Source: Trueperaceae bacterium
Lineage (GTDB): Bacteria > Deinococcota > Deinococci > Deinococcales > Trueperaceae
Direction of reading: 5' to 3'
Length of the DNA: 64,000 bases
Assembly (NCBI GenBank): GCA_002707365.1
Contig: PAMQ01000018.1
Span: 37,543 to 101,542 of the forward strand
Shown here one piece after another: positions 54,144 to 63,076 of this stretch. The position numbers and the translations under genes were made by a program. Under the pieces are notes generated by a model that searched no databases, had not been told where the DNA came from, and saw nothing but the letters and a program-made list of their open reading frames with translations. Each line of letters begins with the position of its first letter. Position 1 is the stretch's first letter.

Positions 54144-55292
54144 GTGAATGATCTTGAGCGTCTCTTATCTGAGTTAATTCAAATTCCATCCCCGAATCCG
54201 CCGGGAGATTGTGTTGCCATTGCAAAATACATCGCTGAACGGCTTGCAAATACAGGAGCTAACATTAAAATCTTAGCGTCACCAGAAAAGCCTGAAGCCC
54301 CGAGCGTTGTAGCTACCCTCGGTACTGGTGAAGCCCCCGTAATAATGCTCCATGCACACATTGATACGGTCCCTGTCGCAAGTGATGAAGAACAGCGTTG
54401 GGCAAGCGACCCTTTTGAGCCACGCGTAGCCGAGGGGCGACTATACGGAAAGGGCAGCATCGACGACAAGGCACCACTCGCAGCGATGTTACTAGCTTTT
54501 GAAAAGATCGCAGCATCTAATGATTACCATGGGACACTGGTTCTGGTTGCTGCTGCTGAGGAGGAGACCGGGGGGCAGTTAGGAACCCGTTGGCTTTCCG
54601 ATTCTGGACACTTACCAGACTCCGATTTCATTGTTGTTGGTGAACAAACGAACAATCAAGTTGCCCTAGCACATAAGGGGGTGATGCGTGCCACAGTTAC
54701 GGTCAGGGGTCGTTCTGTCCATGCAACTAACCCAGATCGCGGTGTAAACGCTGTCACAGCTATGGCCCAAATCGTGCTTGCCCTAAAGGCGTACCATGAG
54801 CAACTCGCTAAGCGTAGCCACACCTTGGTTGGTTCACCAACCTGTAATGTTGGCACTATCCAGGGAGGCAGCACCGCAAATGCTGTTCCCGATCAATGCA
54901 TAATAAAACTAGACCGGCGGATGATTCCGCGAGAAGATCCCGAAGTAGTTCAACAAGAGATAGAAGAAGTTATTAACGCGATCCATATTGCCCCAGCCGA
55001 AGTCACCGTAAGCGACTTCTTATTTTCCAGCTGGTTCGAATCAGATCTGACAACACACTTGGGTCAAAGGTTCTTAAATGCTGCGAGGATGTTCGGGGAT
55101 CCTGGGCCAATCGGTTACCTGCCAGGAAGTGACGCTAAACACCTAATGGATCGAGTCCGGGGCGATATGATTATCTTTGGTCCCGGGAGTTACGAGGTGG
55201 CTCATGCTTTTGATGAGCATGTTGAGCTTTCTGCCTTGCACAATTGCGAGACCATTCTTTCGGCTTTTCTTGCTGAGAATATGCTTGGTTAG
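54144..55292 (+). CDS. M20-family metallo-amidohydrolase (ArgE/DapE type)
   Basis: About 382 aa zinc hydrolase that removes acyl groups from N-acyl amino acids or related amides. HAHIDTVP (metal His and Asp), GSIDDKAPLAA (bridging Asp), AAEEETGG (catalytic Glu pair) and the late HAFDEHV histidine are all present; the lid dimer domain lies at about 165-275. The frame is open to an ATG at 54084, but that lies 44 bases inside the VOC gene. I chose the GTG at 54144, 16 bases after the VOC stop with GGTGAG six bases upstream. Confidence 0.93.
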   Translation: MNDLERLLSELIQIPSPNPPGDCVAIAKYIAERLANTGANIKILASPEKPEAPSVVATLGTGEAPVIMLHAHIDTVPVASDEEQRWASDPFEPRVAEGRLYGKGSIDDKAPLAAMLLAFEKIAASNDYHGTLVLVAAAEEETGGQLGTRWLSDSGHLPDSDFIVVGEQTNNQVALAHKGVMRATVTVRGRSVHATNPDRGVNAVTAMAQIVLALKAYHEQLAKRSHTLVGSPTCNVGTIQGGSTANAVPDQCIIKLDRRMIPREDPEVVQQEIEEVINAIHIAPAEVTVSDFLFSSWFESDLTTHLGQRFLNAARMFGDPGPIGYLPGSDAKHLMDRVRGDMIIFGPGSYEVAHAFDEHVELSALHNCETILSAFLAENMLG

Positions 55293-55360
55293 TCTTAGAA
55301 AGTAGGATATCGATAAATGAATCATCGTGGCACACTAAAATATTTTTTAAGGAGAAAATA

Positions 55361-56365
55361 ATGACTAAACCACTTACGATAGGAAATGTCACCGTAAATC
55401 CCGGAGAAATTGGTCGAGGAGGCATTCCCATTGGTCGGGATATGTACGGTAACGAACGTATCATCCCCATTACCGTGTTTCGCGGTGCACAAGAGGGGCC
55501 CATCATGTGGCTTAATGGCGCAACGCATGGTGATGAACCTGAAGGTCCGTTCTCCATCTTCCTTGCAACAAAAACTTTGGACGTAGCTACTTTGAAGGGT
55601 ACGGTTGTTTCTGTTCCAGTGTTGAATGTTGGTGCTTTTGCTGCTGGGACACGAGGTGATCCTCTAGATTCATTCGCATACGATATGAATCGTGCTTACC
55701 CGGGTAGCGCTGATGGCTTCCCGACGGAGCGAATCGCTTGGGCTCATTGGCAAGCAATGAAGGATAATTGCGATCTGCAGATCGCAATTCACTCTGGTGG
55801 GGAGCATTCGTATCTTGCGCACATGATTTTTGCAGCTGACAATCCGGCTAGCTGGGAGCTTGCTGCTGCATTAGGTCCGCAATGGACACTTGTGTTTCGT
55901 AGTGGCACCGGAAGTGGTAATCCCAGTTCAATGATAGGCGGACTTGATAAAGGAGGAGTTACAGTTGAGTTGGGAGGAAACTGTCGCCTTCTAACCAACG
56001 ACTTTCACGAAATTGCTCAAGATCTCGCTGGAAGCTATCTGAACGCTATGCGACATTACGGAATGATTGAGGGGGAAGCTGATTATGCAGCCAGCTGGCG
56101 GCAAGGTTACCAAATCCCACTCCTAGCGCCGGCAACGGGTATGTTTGTAGGTAACCCTGATATTGAGTTTGAGACTCCGATTCCAGCAGGAACGGTTATA
56201 GGCCAGATTTTCGATCTTTATGGTGATGTCGCTGGTGAAGTTAAGGCGCCCCAGGAAGGCGTAATTTTTGGTCTCCGTTCTCGTGCTTCCGTAATCGAGG
56301 GTCACTGGTGTTGCTTCTTCGGGATTGTAGAGAATACTTCGGAAGATCTGATTCCAGGTCGTTGA
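55361..56365 (+). CDS. Succinylglutamate desuccinylase/aspartoacylase-like zinc hydrolase
   Basis: 334 aa. Zinc ligands His56 and Glu59 (GATHGDEPEG) and His144 (AIHSGGEHS), with Glu203 (VTVELGG) as the catalytic acid. The C-terminal beta domain (GTVIGQIFDLYGDVAGEV) is complete. The family cleaves acyl groups from amino acids or related amides. It is a second deacylase next to the M20 enzyme, so the pathway may strip more than one amide. AAGGAGA six bases before the ATG. Confidence 0.92.
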   Translation: MTKPLTIGNVTVNPGEIGRGGIPIGRDMYGNERIIPITVFRGAQEGPIMWLNGATHGDEPEGPFSIFLATKTLDVATLKGTVVSVPVLNVGAFAAGTRGDPLDSFAYDMNRAYPGSADGFPTERIAWAHWQAMKDNCDLQIAIHSGGEHSYLAHMIFAADNPASWELAAALGPQWTLVFRSGTGSGNPSSMIGGLDKGGVTVELGGNCRLLTNDFHEIAQDLAGSYLNAMRHYGMIEGEADYAASWRQGYQIPLLAPATGMFVGNPDIEFETPIPAGTVIGQIFDLYGDVAGEVKAPQEGVIFGLRSRASVIEGHWCCFFGIVENTSEDLIPGR

Positions 56366-56375
56366 GACTTCACAA

Positions 56376-57761
56376 ATGACTAATGACGTTTACGACGTAG
56401 TGATTCGCGGAGGGACGGTTGTAACTGAAGACGGCGTACAACTTGCAGATGTTGCTGTTACATCTGGCCGGATTGCAGCTTTGCTCACACCCGGTACCGA
56501 AACAGCAGCATCTGAAGTAATTGAGGCCAGCGGATTACACGTGCTCCCTGGTGCCGTGGATATTCACTTTCACGTTCGGGCACCAGCTTACCCAGAACGA
56601 GGAACGGTCAGTTCCGAAACCAAGGCCGCAGCAGCAGGAGGAGTCACAACCCTATTCGAAATGCCTATTTCGAAACCATGTTGCGCAACACCTGAAGTGT
56701 TTCGCAATCGTCGTGACCTGTTCGCTGACCAAGCTTACGTTGATTTTGCTCTTTACGGTGCTCCTGGCACTCTCGATCCAATTAACGTTGCCGGTATGGT
56801 GGAAGAGGGTGCTATAGGTTTCAAGATCTTTATGACAGAAGCACCAAAGGGTCGAGATGATGAATTCATTGGACTCTGCCTACCCCAGGAGGGCCCTCTT
56901 CTTGAAGCGCTACACCTTGTTGCGGATTCTGGACTCGTTACCTCAGTACACGCCGAAAGTAGCCCCCTACTTCAGTATTTCACTGATAAACTCCTAAAGA
57001 CTGGTCGTAATGACCCCTCGACTCACGGCGAATCCCGACCACCGGTGGTCGAGGCTCTCGCGATAGCCAAGCTGTTAACTCTCAATCAGCAAGCTGGTGC
57101 ATCGTTACACGTAGCTCATGTGACATCCAGAATGGCAGTTGATACCATCCGAATGTTTCAAGAGCAAGGCATGAACGTAACCGCTGAAACCTGCCCTCAA
57201 TATCTTCTATTCACGGAGGCAGAACTCGCAAAATTTGGTTCTTACGCCAAGATCAACCCTCCCCTTCGCACAATGGATGACCAAGAGGCCTTATGGGACG
57301 CCCTGAAGGATGGAACGTTGAGTTCAGTTGCTACTGACCACTCACCCTTCACCGTTGAAGAGAAAGAAAAGGCCCGGACCGACATTTGGGCTGCTCCCCC
57401 AGGGGCCCCTGGCATAGAAGAGTTAGTGCCTGGCATGCTCAACGCAGTCGCAAATGGTCGCTTAAGTATCCAGCAGGCCGTAGCTTTAATGAGCACTAAC
57501 GGGGCTAAGAGATTTGGTCTCTACCCGCGCAAAGGTGTCATAGCAGTCGGAGCCGACGCCGATTTTGCTGTTGTAGACCTCAACTCAGAAACAGTCATAC
57601 GGAAGGAAGAGTTATACACACAGGCTCGCCTCGGTGACCATCTATATGATGGAATGACCTTCCAAGGTAAAATCGATCGGACTATCCTAGCTGGCCGTAC
57701 CATCTTCGATGGCAAGATCGTCGGACAGCCAGGTCAGGGCAAATTCCTGCCACCATCGTAA
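56376..57761 (+). CDS. Cyclic amidohydrolase, allantoinase/dihydroorotase type
   Basis: 461 aa. Binuclear metal site: His64 and His66 (VDIHFHVRAP), Lys150 (IGFKIFMTE, expected to be carboxylated), His192 (TSVHAES), His248 (LHVAHVTS) and Asp321 (VATDHSP). It opens cyclic ureides such as allantoin or hydantoins, or related lactams. AETCPQYLLF is an allantoinase-like segment. No ureidoglycolate or uricase genes are near, so classical purine use is not supported. It begins ten bases after the AstE-like gene. Confidence 0.93.
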   Translation: MTNDVYDVVIRGGTVVTEDGVQLADVAVTSGRIAALLTPGTETAASEVIEASGLHVLPGAVDIHFHVRAPAYPERGTVSSETKAAAAGGVTTLFEMPISKPCCATPEVFRNRRDLFADQAYVDFALYGAPGTLDPINVAGMVEEGAIGFKIFMTEAPKGRDDEFIGLCLPQEGPLLEALHLVADSGLVTSVHAESSPLLQYFTDKLLKTGRNDPSTHGESRPPVVEALAIAKLLTLNQQAGASLHVAHVTSRMAVDTIRMFQEQGMNVTAETCPQYLLFTEAELAKFGSYAKINPPLRTMDDQEALWDALKDGTLSSVATDHSPFTVEEKEKARTDIWAAPPGAPGIEELVPGMLNAVANGRLSIQQAVALMSTNGAKRFGLYPRKGVIAVGADADFAVVDLNSETVIRKEELYTQARLGDHLYDGMTFQGKIDRTILAGRTIFDGKIVGQPGQGKFLPPS

Positions 57762-57822
57762 AAATAAAGCTTAGGATCACGAGACATACGACTGGAACAC
57801 AAATAGGAGGAGGATTTTCCGC

Positions 57823-58734
57823 ATGCCCCACAATTTTCAACCTAATTGGTTCAAGGGTGTTTTCACCATTATGCCAACACCGTTTTCTGATGACGGATCC
57901 CTAGATACCGACAGCCTTGACCGATTAACCCGCTTTCTAATAGACCTTGAGGTTGATGGGGTAGTAGTACTCGGTGTTATGGGAGAGGCGCCTAAACTTT
58001 CAACCGACGAAGAACAGGCTGTGATACGGACTACTGTCAAAGCAGCGGCAGGGCGTATACCTGTCTTCGCTGGGACTAGTTCTGGTGGAACGGACCTCAC
58101 CATAGCTAAGAGTCACACTGCGCTTGAGTTGGGTGCTGCAGGATTGCTCGTGGCGCCACCAGGAGTTCAAAGTGATGCAGTTATAGCTGAGGCATATCGT
58201 AGACTTGATGAGGCTGTCGATGTCCCAATCATTCTCCATGATTATCCTGCTACAACCGGTATTAAACTAAGTGCAGAACTTGTTGTAGAACTGCACCGGG
58301 ATCTAGAACACGTCGAGGTTATCAAGTTAGAAGAGCCGCCCACTGGTCCTAAAATAAGTGCTATCCGGAAGCTCGGTAGCGACATCGGAATAGTAGGCGG
58401 TTTAGGTGGGATGTTTTACCTCGAAGAGTTACTCCGTGGTGCAGATGGGATGATGACTGGGTTTTCCTACCCTGAGGTATTAGTTTCGATCCAACGCGCA
58501 TTTAAACGCGGTGACCGTAGCGAGGCTGCCAGGATTTTTTACCAGGCTTGCCCTATCCTTAGATACGAGTTCCAGCCAGGCGTTGGACTTGCTCTTCGCA
58601 AGGAGGTTTACAGACAGCGTGGAGCTATAACTTCGGCTTTCGTTCGACATCCTGGTCCGCAGATCGATGAGCAGCTCATAAGTGAGCTTAATTCTGCGCT
58701 CGAAGCTTCTGACCTTGGTATGGTGACGTCATGA
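57823..58734 (+). CDS. DapA-family lyase/synthase
   Basis: 303 aa N-acetylneuraminate lyase/dihydrodipicolinate synthase superfamily. Schiff-base Lys168 (VEVIKLEEPP) and Tyr141 (ILHDYPATTG) are in place; the GVMGEAPKL loop replaces the GTTGE form of true DapA. The group also includes keto-deoxy-sugar-acid aldolases and dehydratases, which fit this catabolic context better than lysine synthesis. AGGAGGAGG lies upstream of the ATG. Confidence 0.92.
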   Translation: MPHNFQPNWFKGVFTIMPTPFSDDGSLDTDSLDRLTRFLIDLEVDGVVVLGVMGEAPKLSTDEEQAVIRTTVKAAAGRIPVFAGTSSGGTDLTIAKSHTALELGAAGLLVAPPGVQSDAVIAEAYRRLDEAVDVPIILHDYPATTGIKLSAELVVELHRDLEHVEVIKLEEPPTGPKISAIRKLGSDIGIVGGLGGMFYLEELLRGADGMMTGFSYPEVLVSIQRAFKRGDRSEAARIFYQACPILRYEFQPGVGLALRKEVYRQRGAITSAFVRHPGPQIDEQLISELNSALEASDLGMVTS

Positions 58735-59516
58735 AACTTGGACTAGAAGGTAAAAGAGCTATCGTTACGGCGGCGAGTGGAGGGCTTGGTTTTGCAACCG
58801 CTGCTGAGCTCGCTAAAGAAGGAGCTCAAGTCGCCATATGCAGTCGGGATATTGAGAGAGCAGACGAAGCAGTTGAACGTATTTCTGCAGTAGGAGGGGA
58901 AGCGCGAGCTTACCAGGCAGACGTGAGCAAGGATGATGACCTCAAGACGCTTTTTGAACAGGCCAGTAGTGACTTAGGTGGCCTCGATATCCTCGTAAGT
59001 AACGCCGGTGGCCCACCACCCGGTACTTTTGAAGCGGTATCTGAGGATCACTGGGACACAGCTTATGCCCTTACTCTTCAGAGTGTAGTTAGAAGTGTGC
59101 GTTACGCGCTACCGCATTTTCGTAATGCAGGTGGGGGACGTGTCTTAACAATTGTTAGTTCAAGTGTTCGCCAGCCGCTACCTAACCTGCTGCTGTCTAA
59201 CGTTTTTCGGCCTGCGGTGCAGGGCCTCTCTAAGACACTTTCAATCGAATTAGCCGAGGACAATGTCCAGGTAAACTGTCTAGCGCCAGGGAGAATTGAA
59301 ACAGGTCGCGTTAACCAATTGGACCAAGCTTTAGCTGACCGACTTGGCAGTACTTTTGATGAAGTTCGTGAGAAGTCACTTCAGGCCATACCAATGGGTC
59401 GCCTAGGGCAGCCTGAAGAATTTGGCCGGGTGGCAGCTTTCCTATGTTCAGAGGCCGCAATTTACATTACTGGTAGCACTATTATTGTCGACGGCGGGTC
59501 GGTAAGGAGTCTGTAA
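58731..59516 (+). CDS. SDR-family protein, 3-oxoacyl-reductase-like with altered tetrad
   Basis: 261 aa. The cofactor turn reads TAASGGLG and the NAG triplet is normal. The active-site Ser is kept (VSSSV), but the YxxxK position aligns with SNVFR. I recall this as the mark of a known atypical group resembling ketoacyl reductases without the standard tetrad. The rest of the fold, to VDGGSVRSL, is complete. The ATG overlaps the DapA-like stop by four bases (ATGA), so the two are tightly coupled. Confidence 0.88.
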   Translation: MKLGLEGKRAIVTAASGGLGFATAAELAKEGAQVAICSRDIERADEAVERISAVGGEARAYQADVSKDDDLKTLFEQASSDLGGLDILVSNAGGPPPGTFEAVSEDHWDTAYALTLQSVVRSVRYALPHFRNAGGGRVLTIVSSSVRQPLPNLLLSNVFRPAVQGLSKTLSIELAEDNVQVNCLAPGRIETGRVNQLDQALADRLGSTFDEVREKSLQAIPMGRLGQPEEFGRVAAFLCSEAAIYITGSTIIVDGGSVRSL

Positions 59517-59663
59517 GTTTTTTTCACTAATCTTTTGATGGATTAGGGATGCCGTACCAGTTACTCGCACTTCGCTAGATCAGTGCTGCTAGTACCGCTA
59601 GTTTGTGTTTTATTACGATAAAGGTGCACAAGTAATCGGGTGCGTGATATACCATTGATCTCG

Positions 59664-61133
59664 ATGCTACTAGGTGTTGATGTTGGAACCACACATACCA
59701 AAGCAGGTATTTATGACTGTGAAGGAAGATTGGTTGTTCATGAACGGATTCCAACAAATCGGGTTAACAAGTCCAAGGCGCTTGCCTACCGTTCTCCCGA
59801 TATCTTGTGGCAGGATAGTGCTGCACTGATCAAACGGGTTGTTCAAAACTTGGAAGAGCCAGTAGCTGGTCTAGCGGTAAGCAGTATGGGAGAGGCGGGC
59901 GTTCCCTTAGACAGTAAGGGCGAGGCCACGTTTCCGATTATCCCATGGAATGATACCCGAGCCGTATCACAAATGGAAAGGCTTATAGAACGATTGCCAC
60001 CAGATCGTTGGAGCGCTGTGACAGGATTGTTCCCCAGCCCAATATTTAGTATCGCTAAGTGGATGTGGATCCGTGAAACAGAGCCAGAAGCTTGGGATAA
60101 GACCAGTTTGTGGCTGAGCGTCTGTAACTACTTGAGTTATCGATTAACCGGAGAGGCCGTTATGGAATCCTCTCAAGCATGCCGAACTATGGCTTTCGAC
60201 ATACGAGCTCGGACCTGGGCCGAGGATTTGCTTTCCTTTGCAGAGTTGGAATCCACATTTCTACCACCAGTTGTGAGCGCTACCCACAAGGTTGGGGAGG
60301 TAACATCTAAGGCTTCTTCCGAGACGGGACTAGTTGTAGGTACCCCTGTTTTTGCGGGTGGCCATGACCACTTTTGTGCCGCGTTGGCTTGTGGGGTTGT
60401 AACACCCGAGGTAGCTTTTGATTCCCTAGGAACCTCTGAAGCTTTGACGTTGGGATGGAAAGCTCCCCCAGATCCAGCGACTGCAAATGGATTCAGTGTT
60501 GGTATACACGTGATTGAGAACCACAGTTATTTGCTAGGCGGTCTCTACAGCTCAGGGGGTACTATCCAATGGCTTAAGCAACTTCTTGGGCTATCCAGTT
60601 TCGAAGAGCTGCGACATCTTGCGCAAAGCGTTGAACCGACCCAAGCACCTTTGTTCGTCGCCCACTTTTTAGGTTCGGGCCCCCCGTTTAACGATCCTGC
60701 TTCTAGTGGTGCTTTCGTTAATTTAGAGCCCGATCACGGCCCCGAACATTTGGCTAGGGCAGTAGTTGATGGTCTAGCTTTTGAAATATCTGCCGGGATA
60801 GAGAAAATGGAGCAAGTTACTGGATTGCCAATTACGGTAACCAGGCTCGTTGGAGCTGCCGACGATGATGATCTATCGCCTAGAGTACGAGCTTCAGTTC
60901 TTGATCGACCGGTTGAAGTTGCCCGTTATTCAGATATGGTTACGATGGGTAATGCGTTGATCGCTGGTATTGGTCTAGGCGTGTATAAGGATGCGTTGGA
61001 CGCTGTTGATAAAACGTACCAGGTTCGTTGCGTATTTGAGCCCGAGGAGAATCTACATGTCCAATACCGGGATATGTATGAGCGTCAACGTACACTAGTA
61101 TCTGCACTTAGGGAAAGCAGAAAAGGAGCATAA
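59664..61133 (+). CDS. FGGY-family carbohydrate kinase
   Basis: About 489 aa two-domain sugar kinase. Phosphate-binding loop GVDVGTTHTKAG at the N-terminus, catalytic Asp in AGGHDHFCAALACG, and the C-terminal FGGY-type VDGLAFEI and GAADDDD regions. Members phosphorylate xylulose, ribulose, glycerol, erythritol or other polyols. I chose the ATG at 59664 because it sits four residues ahead of the conserved loop; a GTG at 59640 adds eight residues. A CTAATC/GATTAG stem (59527-59546) lies in the spacer before it. Confidence 0.92.
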   Translation: MLLGVDVGTTHTKAGIYDCEGRLVVHERIPTNRVNKSKALAYRSPDILWQDSAALIKRVVQNLEEPVAGLAVSSMGEAGVPLDSKGEATFPIIPWNDTRAVSQMERLIERLPPDRWSAVTGLFPSPIFSIAKWMWIRETEPEAWDKTSLWLSVCNYLSYRLTGEAVMESSQACRTMAFDIRARTWAEDLLSFAELESTFLPPVVSATHKVGEVTSKASSETGLVVGTPVFAGGHDHFCAALACGVVTPEVAFDSLGTSEALTLGWKAPPDPATANGFSVGIHVIENHSYLLGGLYSSGGTIQWLKQLLGLSSFEELRHLAQSVEPTQAPLFVAHFLGSGPPFNDPASSGAFVNLEPDHGPEHLARAVVDGLAFEISAGIEKMEQVTGLPITVTRLVGAADDDDLSPRVRASVLDRPVEVARYSDMVTMGNALIAGIGLGVYKDALDAVDKTYQVRCVFEPEENLHVQYRDMYERQRTLVSALRESRKGA

Positions 61134-61139
61134 CAACTC

Positions 61140-61982
61140 ATGCCGTTTGTTTCTGATGGTCGTAAAATGATCCACCGTGCTTTTGAAGGAAATTATGCTA
61201 TGCCGGCCTTCAATATCGGAAGCCTGGTTATGGCTCGAGCCTGCATTGAAGCTGCAGAGGCTGAGCAAGCACCAATAATTCTGCAAACTAGCCCAGGTGA
61301 GTTAACGCAGACTACGCCGGACGTCTTTTCCGCAATGATTCGGGCTCTAGCTAATAAGGCTGACGTACCAATAATGCTCCACTTAGACCACGGTGACGGT
61401 TTAGATCGTATAGCCGCTTGCATTAACGCGGGTTATAGCTCAGTGATGTTTGATGGAGATAGCCTCACCCTCGAAGAGAACGTAACGGCGACTCAGAACT
61501 ATGCCGAATGGGCCCATGCCTTAGGTGTTTCGCTAGAGGCAGCAGCTGGGAGTTTTGGCGGTGGAGAAGAAGGTACTGATAGTGGTGTGAACCTTACAAA
61601 TCCCGATGTTGCTCGTCGACTGCTTAAAGACGGTTGTGCTGATATGGTTGCTTGCTCCGTCGGTTCAGTTCATGGTCAGACTAGTAAGCTTGACCTGGGG
61701 CGCTTAGAGGCCATTGCCAAGCTTGCAGAAGGACCATTAGTGCTGCATGGTGGAACCGGCATACCTGCTTCAGATCTCGCCGTAGCCACCACCTTAGGGG
61801 TTGTGAAAGTCAATATAGGGGCTGGGTTGGCACGGCCGATCGTTAAGCGCTGGCAAGATGCAACGGAAAATGTTGCGTCCCCCCACAAAGGCGTTTTTGG
61901 GACTACTGATAGGGTATTGGCCGACCTAATAGAGGTTGCTAGGGATAAGATCCGGATTATGAATGGGTCAGGGCAAGCCTAA
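61140..61982 (+). CDS. Class II fructose-bisphosphate/tagatose-bisphosphate-type aldolase
   Basis: 280 aa. Asp83 and His84 (LHLDHGD), His178 (SVGSVHG) and His203 (VLHGGTGIP) give the catalytic Asp and zinc ligands; GSFGGGEEG carries the usual Glu. Length and NVNIGAG phosphate site fit KbaY/GatY-type aldolases, which cleave ketose phosphates to dihydroxyacetone phosphate and an aldehyde. It follows the kinase by six bases, so a kinase-aldolase pair for one ketose is likely. Confidence 0.94.
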   Translation: MPFVSDGRKMIHRAFEGNYAMPAFNIGSLVMARACIEAAEAEQAPIILQTSPGELTQTTPDVFSAMIRALANKADVPIMLHLDHGDGLDRIAACINAGYSSVMFDGDSLTLEENVTATQNYAEWAHALGVSLEAAAGSFGGGEEGTDSGVNLTNPDVARRLLKDGCADMVACSVGSVHGQTSKLDLGRLEAIAKLAEGPLVLHGGTGIPASDLAVATTLGVVKVNIGAGLARPIVKRWQDATENVASPHKGVFGTTDRVLADLIEVARDKIRIMNGSGQA

Positions 61983-62384
61983 AGAAACCACCGGTGAAGC
62001 AATATTTTAGCTAAACCAAACAGGGTAGTGGACTCGCGCTTCCTTCTTTACTGAGATTGCGGATCACAAGGCCCTGATAACAAAATTACGTTCAAAGGCA
62101 ATGCTTTCATCACCACGTATTTACAGAATCAACACAGGTCAACATACTGGAACTCAGAAAGTTTGATGAGTTTGTTTCTATCAGAGATTGGGTTATCACC
62201 AGCTAGGTCTGACCATAGTGGGCACGACTTGTACAATGTTGTTGATGCACTACACCATGTGTTTCTTTATGATTTCGAATTGCACAAGCATTTCCGGGCG
62301 ATAACCTAAAGAAGTCGTAAAGGACGCCGGGTTTAGGGATCGTGAAATGGCTGTCACTTACTTTCAACCACTATGTATGAAGGG
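61983..62384. other. 402-base gap, nothing convincing
   Basis: Between convergent genes. It contains a 47-codon plus-strand frame (62166-62309, His-rich) without a ribosome site. CACCGGTG near its left end is a small palindrome. I find no terminator with a T run, no promoter pair and no repeat of note. Confidence 0.4.
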
Positions 62385-62948
62385 TTAACCTAAGCAAGTT
62401 GTCCCGAATCCAGTTGCGAGTTCCCTAAAAGCCCTATGAGGAATATTGAAGGCTTCTTGATCTTTCGGGCCATCGATACTGACTAGCAAATCACCAGATA
62501 TTCCTAGTAAATCGTAAACGAGCCCACTATCAGCAATTAACATGAAACCCGAAGTTCCATCTGCTGAATCTGGATGGAATCTTTGTATTGCGCCATCAGG
62601 AAACTGGAATGTAATTGTGCCATCAGGAAAGTCGATTGGTCCTTCCTCCCAAGCCCGGCTGTCACGCCAAATACCCGTTAGCAAATTATCCCCGAACCTG
62701 GATAGTGCTGGATAGGTGCTATAGAAAAAAGCGACCCCGGAAAAAGTTCCAGGTGATTCCAGGTCAAGCCAAACTACCATTTGAAAACAATTGACCCAAC
62801 CCTCAACCGGATTAGTTTCATTATACACTGACCAGACAAAGAGGCCATCTTTTTCTTCAAAGTCGCTAAGCTTGTCAAAGTCCAAGACTTGGGCGTAAGT
62901 GCTTGCAATTCCCCAAAACAATACGGTTGCTAAAACAAAGACACGCAC
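62385..62948 (-). CDS. Secreted protein of unknown function
   Basis: 187 aa. A signal peptide (about residues 1-19, ending ASTYAQ) leads a mature part rich in Phe, Trp, Asp and Gly (WSVYNETNPVEGWVNCFQM, FPDGTITFQFPDGAIQ). Two cysteines, near residues 54 and 185, could form a disulfide. The repeated FPDG turns suggest a beta-rich fold. I do not recognise the family. GTG start with no clear ribosome site; the alternative in-frame starts would remove the signal peptide. Stands alone between convergent and divergent neighbours. Confidence 0.7.
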   Translation of the reverse strand: MRVFVLATVLFWGIASTYAQVLDFDKLSDFEEKDGLFVWSVYNETNPVEGWVNCFQMVVWLDLESPGTFSGVAFFYSTYPALSRFGDNLLTGIWRDSRAWEEGPIDFPDGTITFQFPDGAIQRFHPDSADGTSGFMLIADSGLVYDLLGISGDLLVSIDGPKDQEAFNIPHRAFRELATGFGTTCLG

Positions 62949-62995
62949 AATCTCATAACATCATTTAAGTACTACCGTAGAATTGTCAATAAGCA

Positions 62996-63016
62996 AAAAC
63001 CTGGGATCTAGGTTTT
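62996..63016. other. Stem-loop in a divergent promoter region
   Basis: AAAACCT (62996-63002) and AGGTTTT (63010-63016) pair perfectly around a seven-base loop. On the minus strand the stem ends in a five-T run, as a terminator would, but no gene lies before it in that direction. It may stop antisense transcription from the desaturase region or act as an operator. Confidence 0.35.
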
Positions 63017-63076
63017 AGTTTGAAAATAGGTTGGCGGGTGTTGGTAGAGTACTGGTGTTTGGGGGGGGAATTGGTT

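Noticed and set aside
55020..55050. tRNA T-loop-like GGTTCGAATC sequence
   Set aside because: It is inside the M20 coding region with no flanking acceptor or anticodon stems.
56376..57761. Allantoinase of a purine degradation cluster
   Set aside because: No other purine or ureide genes are in the window; only the family can be claimed.
62166..62309. 47-codon His-rich plus-strand frame in the 402-base gap
   Set aside because: No ribosome site, no recognisable family and no neighbour it would pair with; chance frame is likely.
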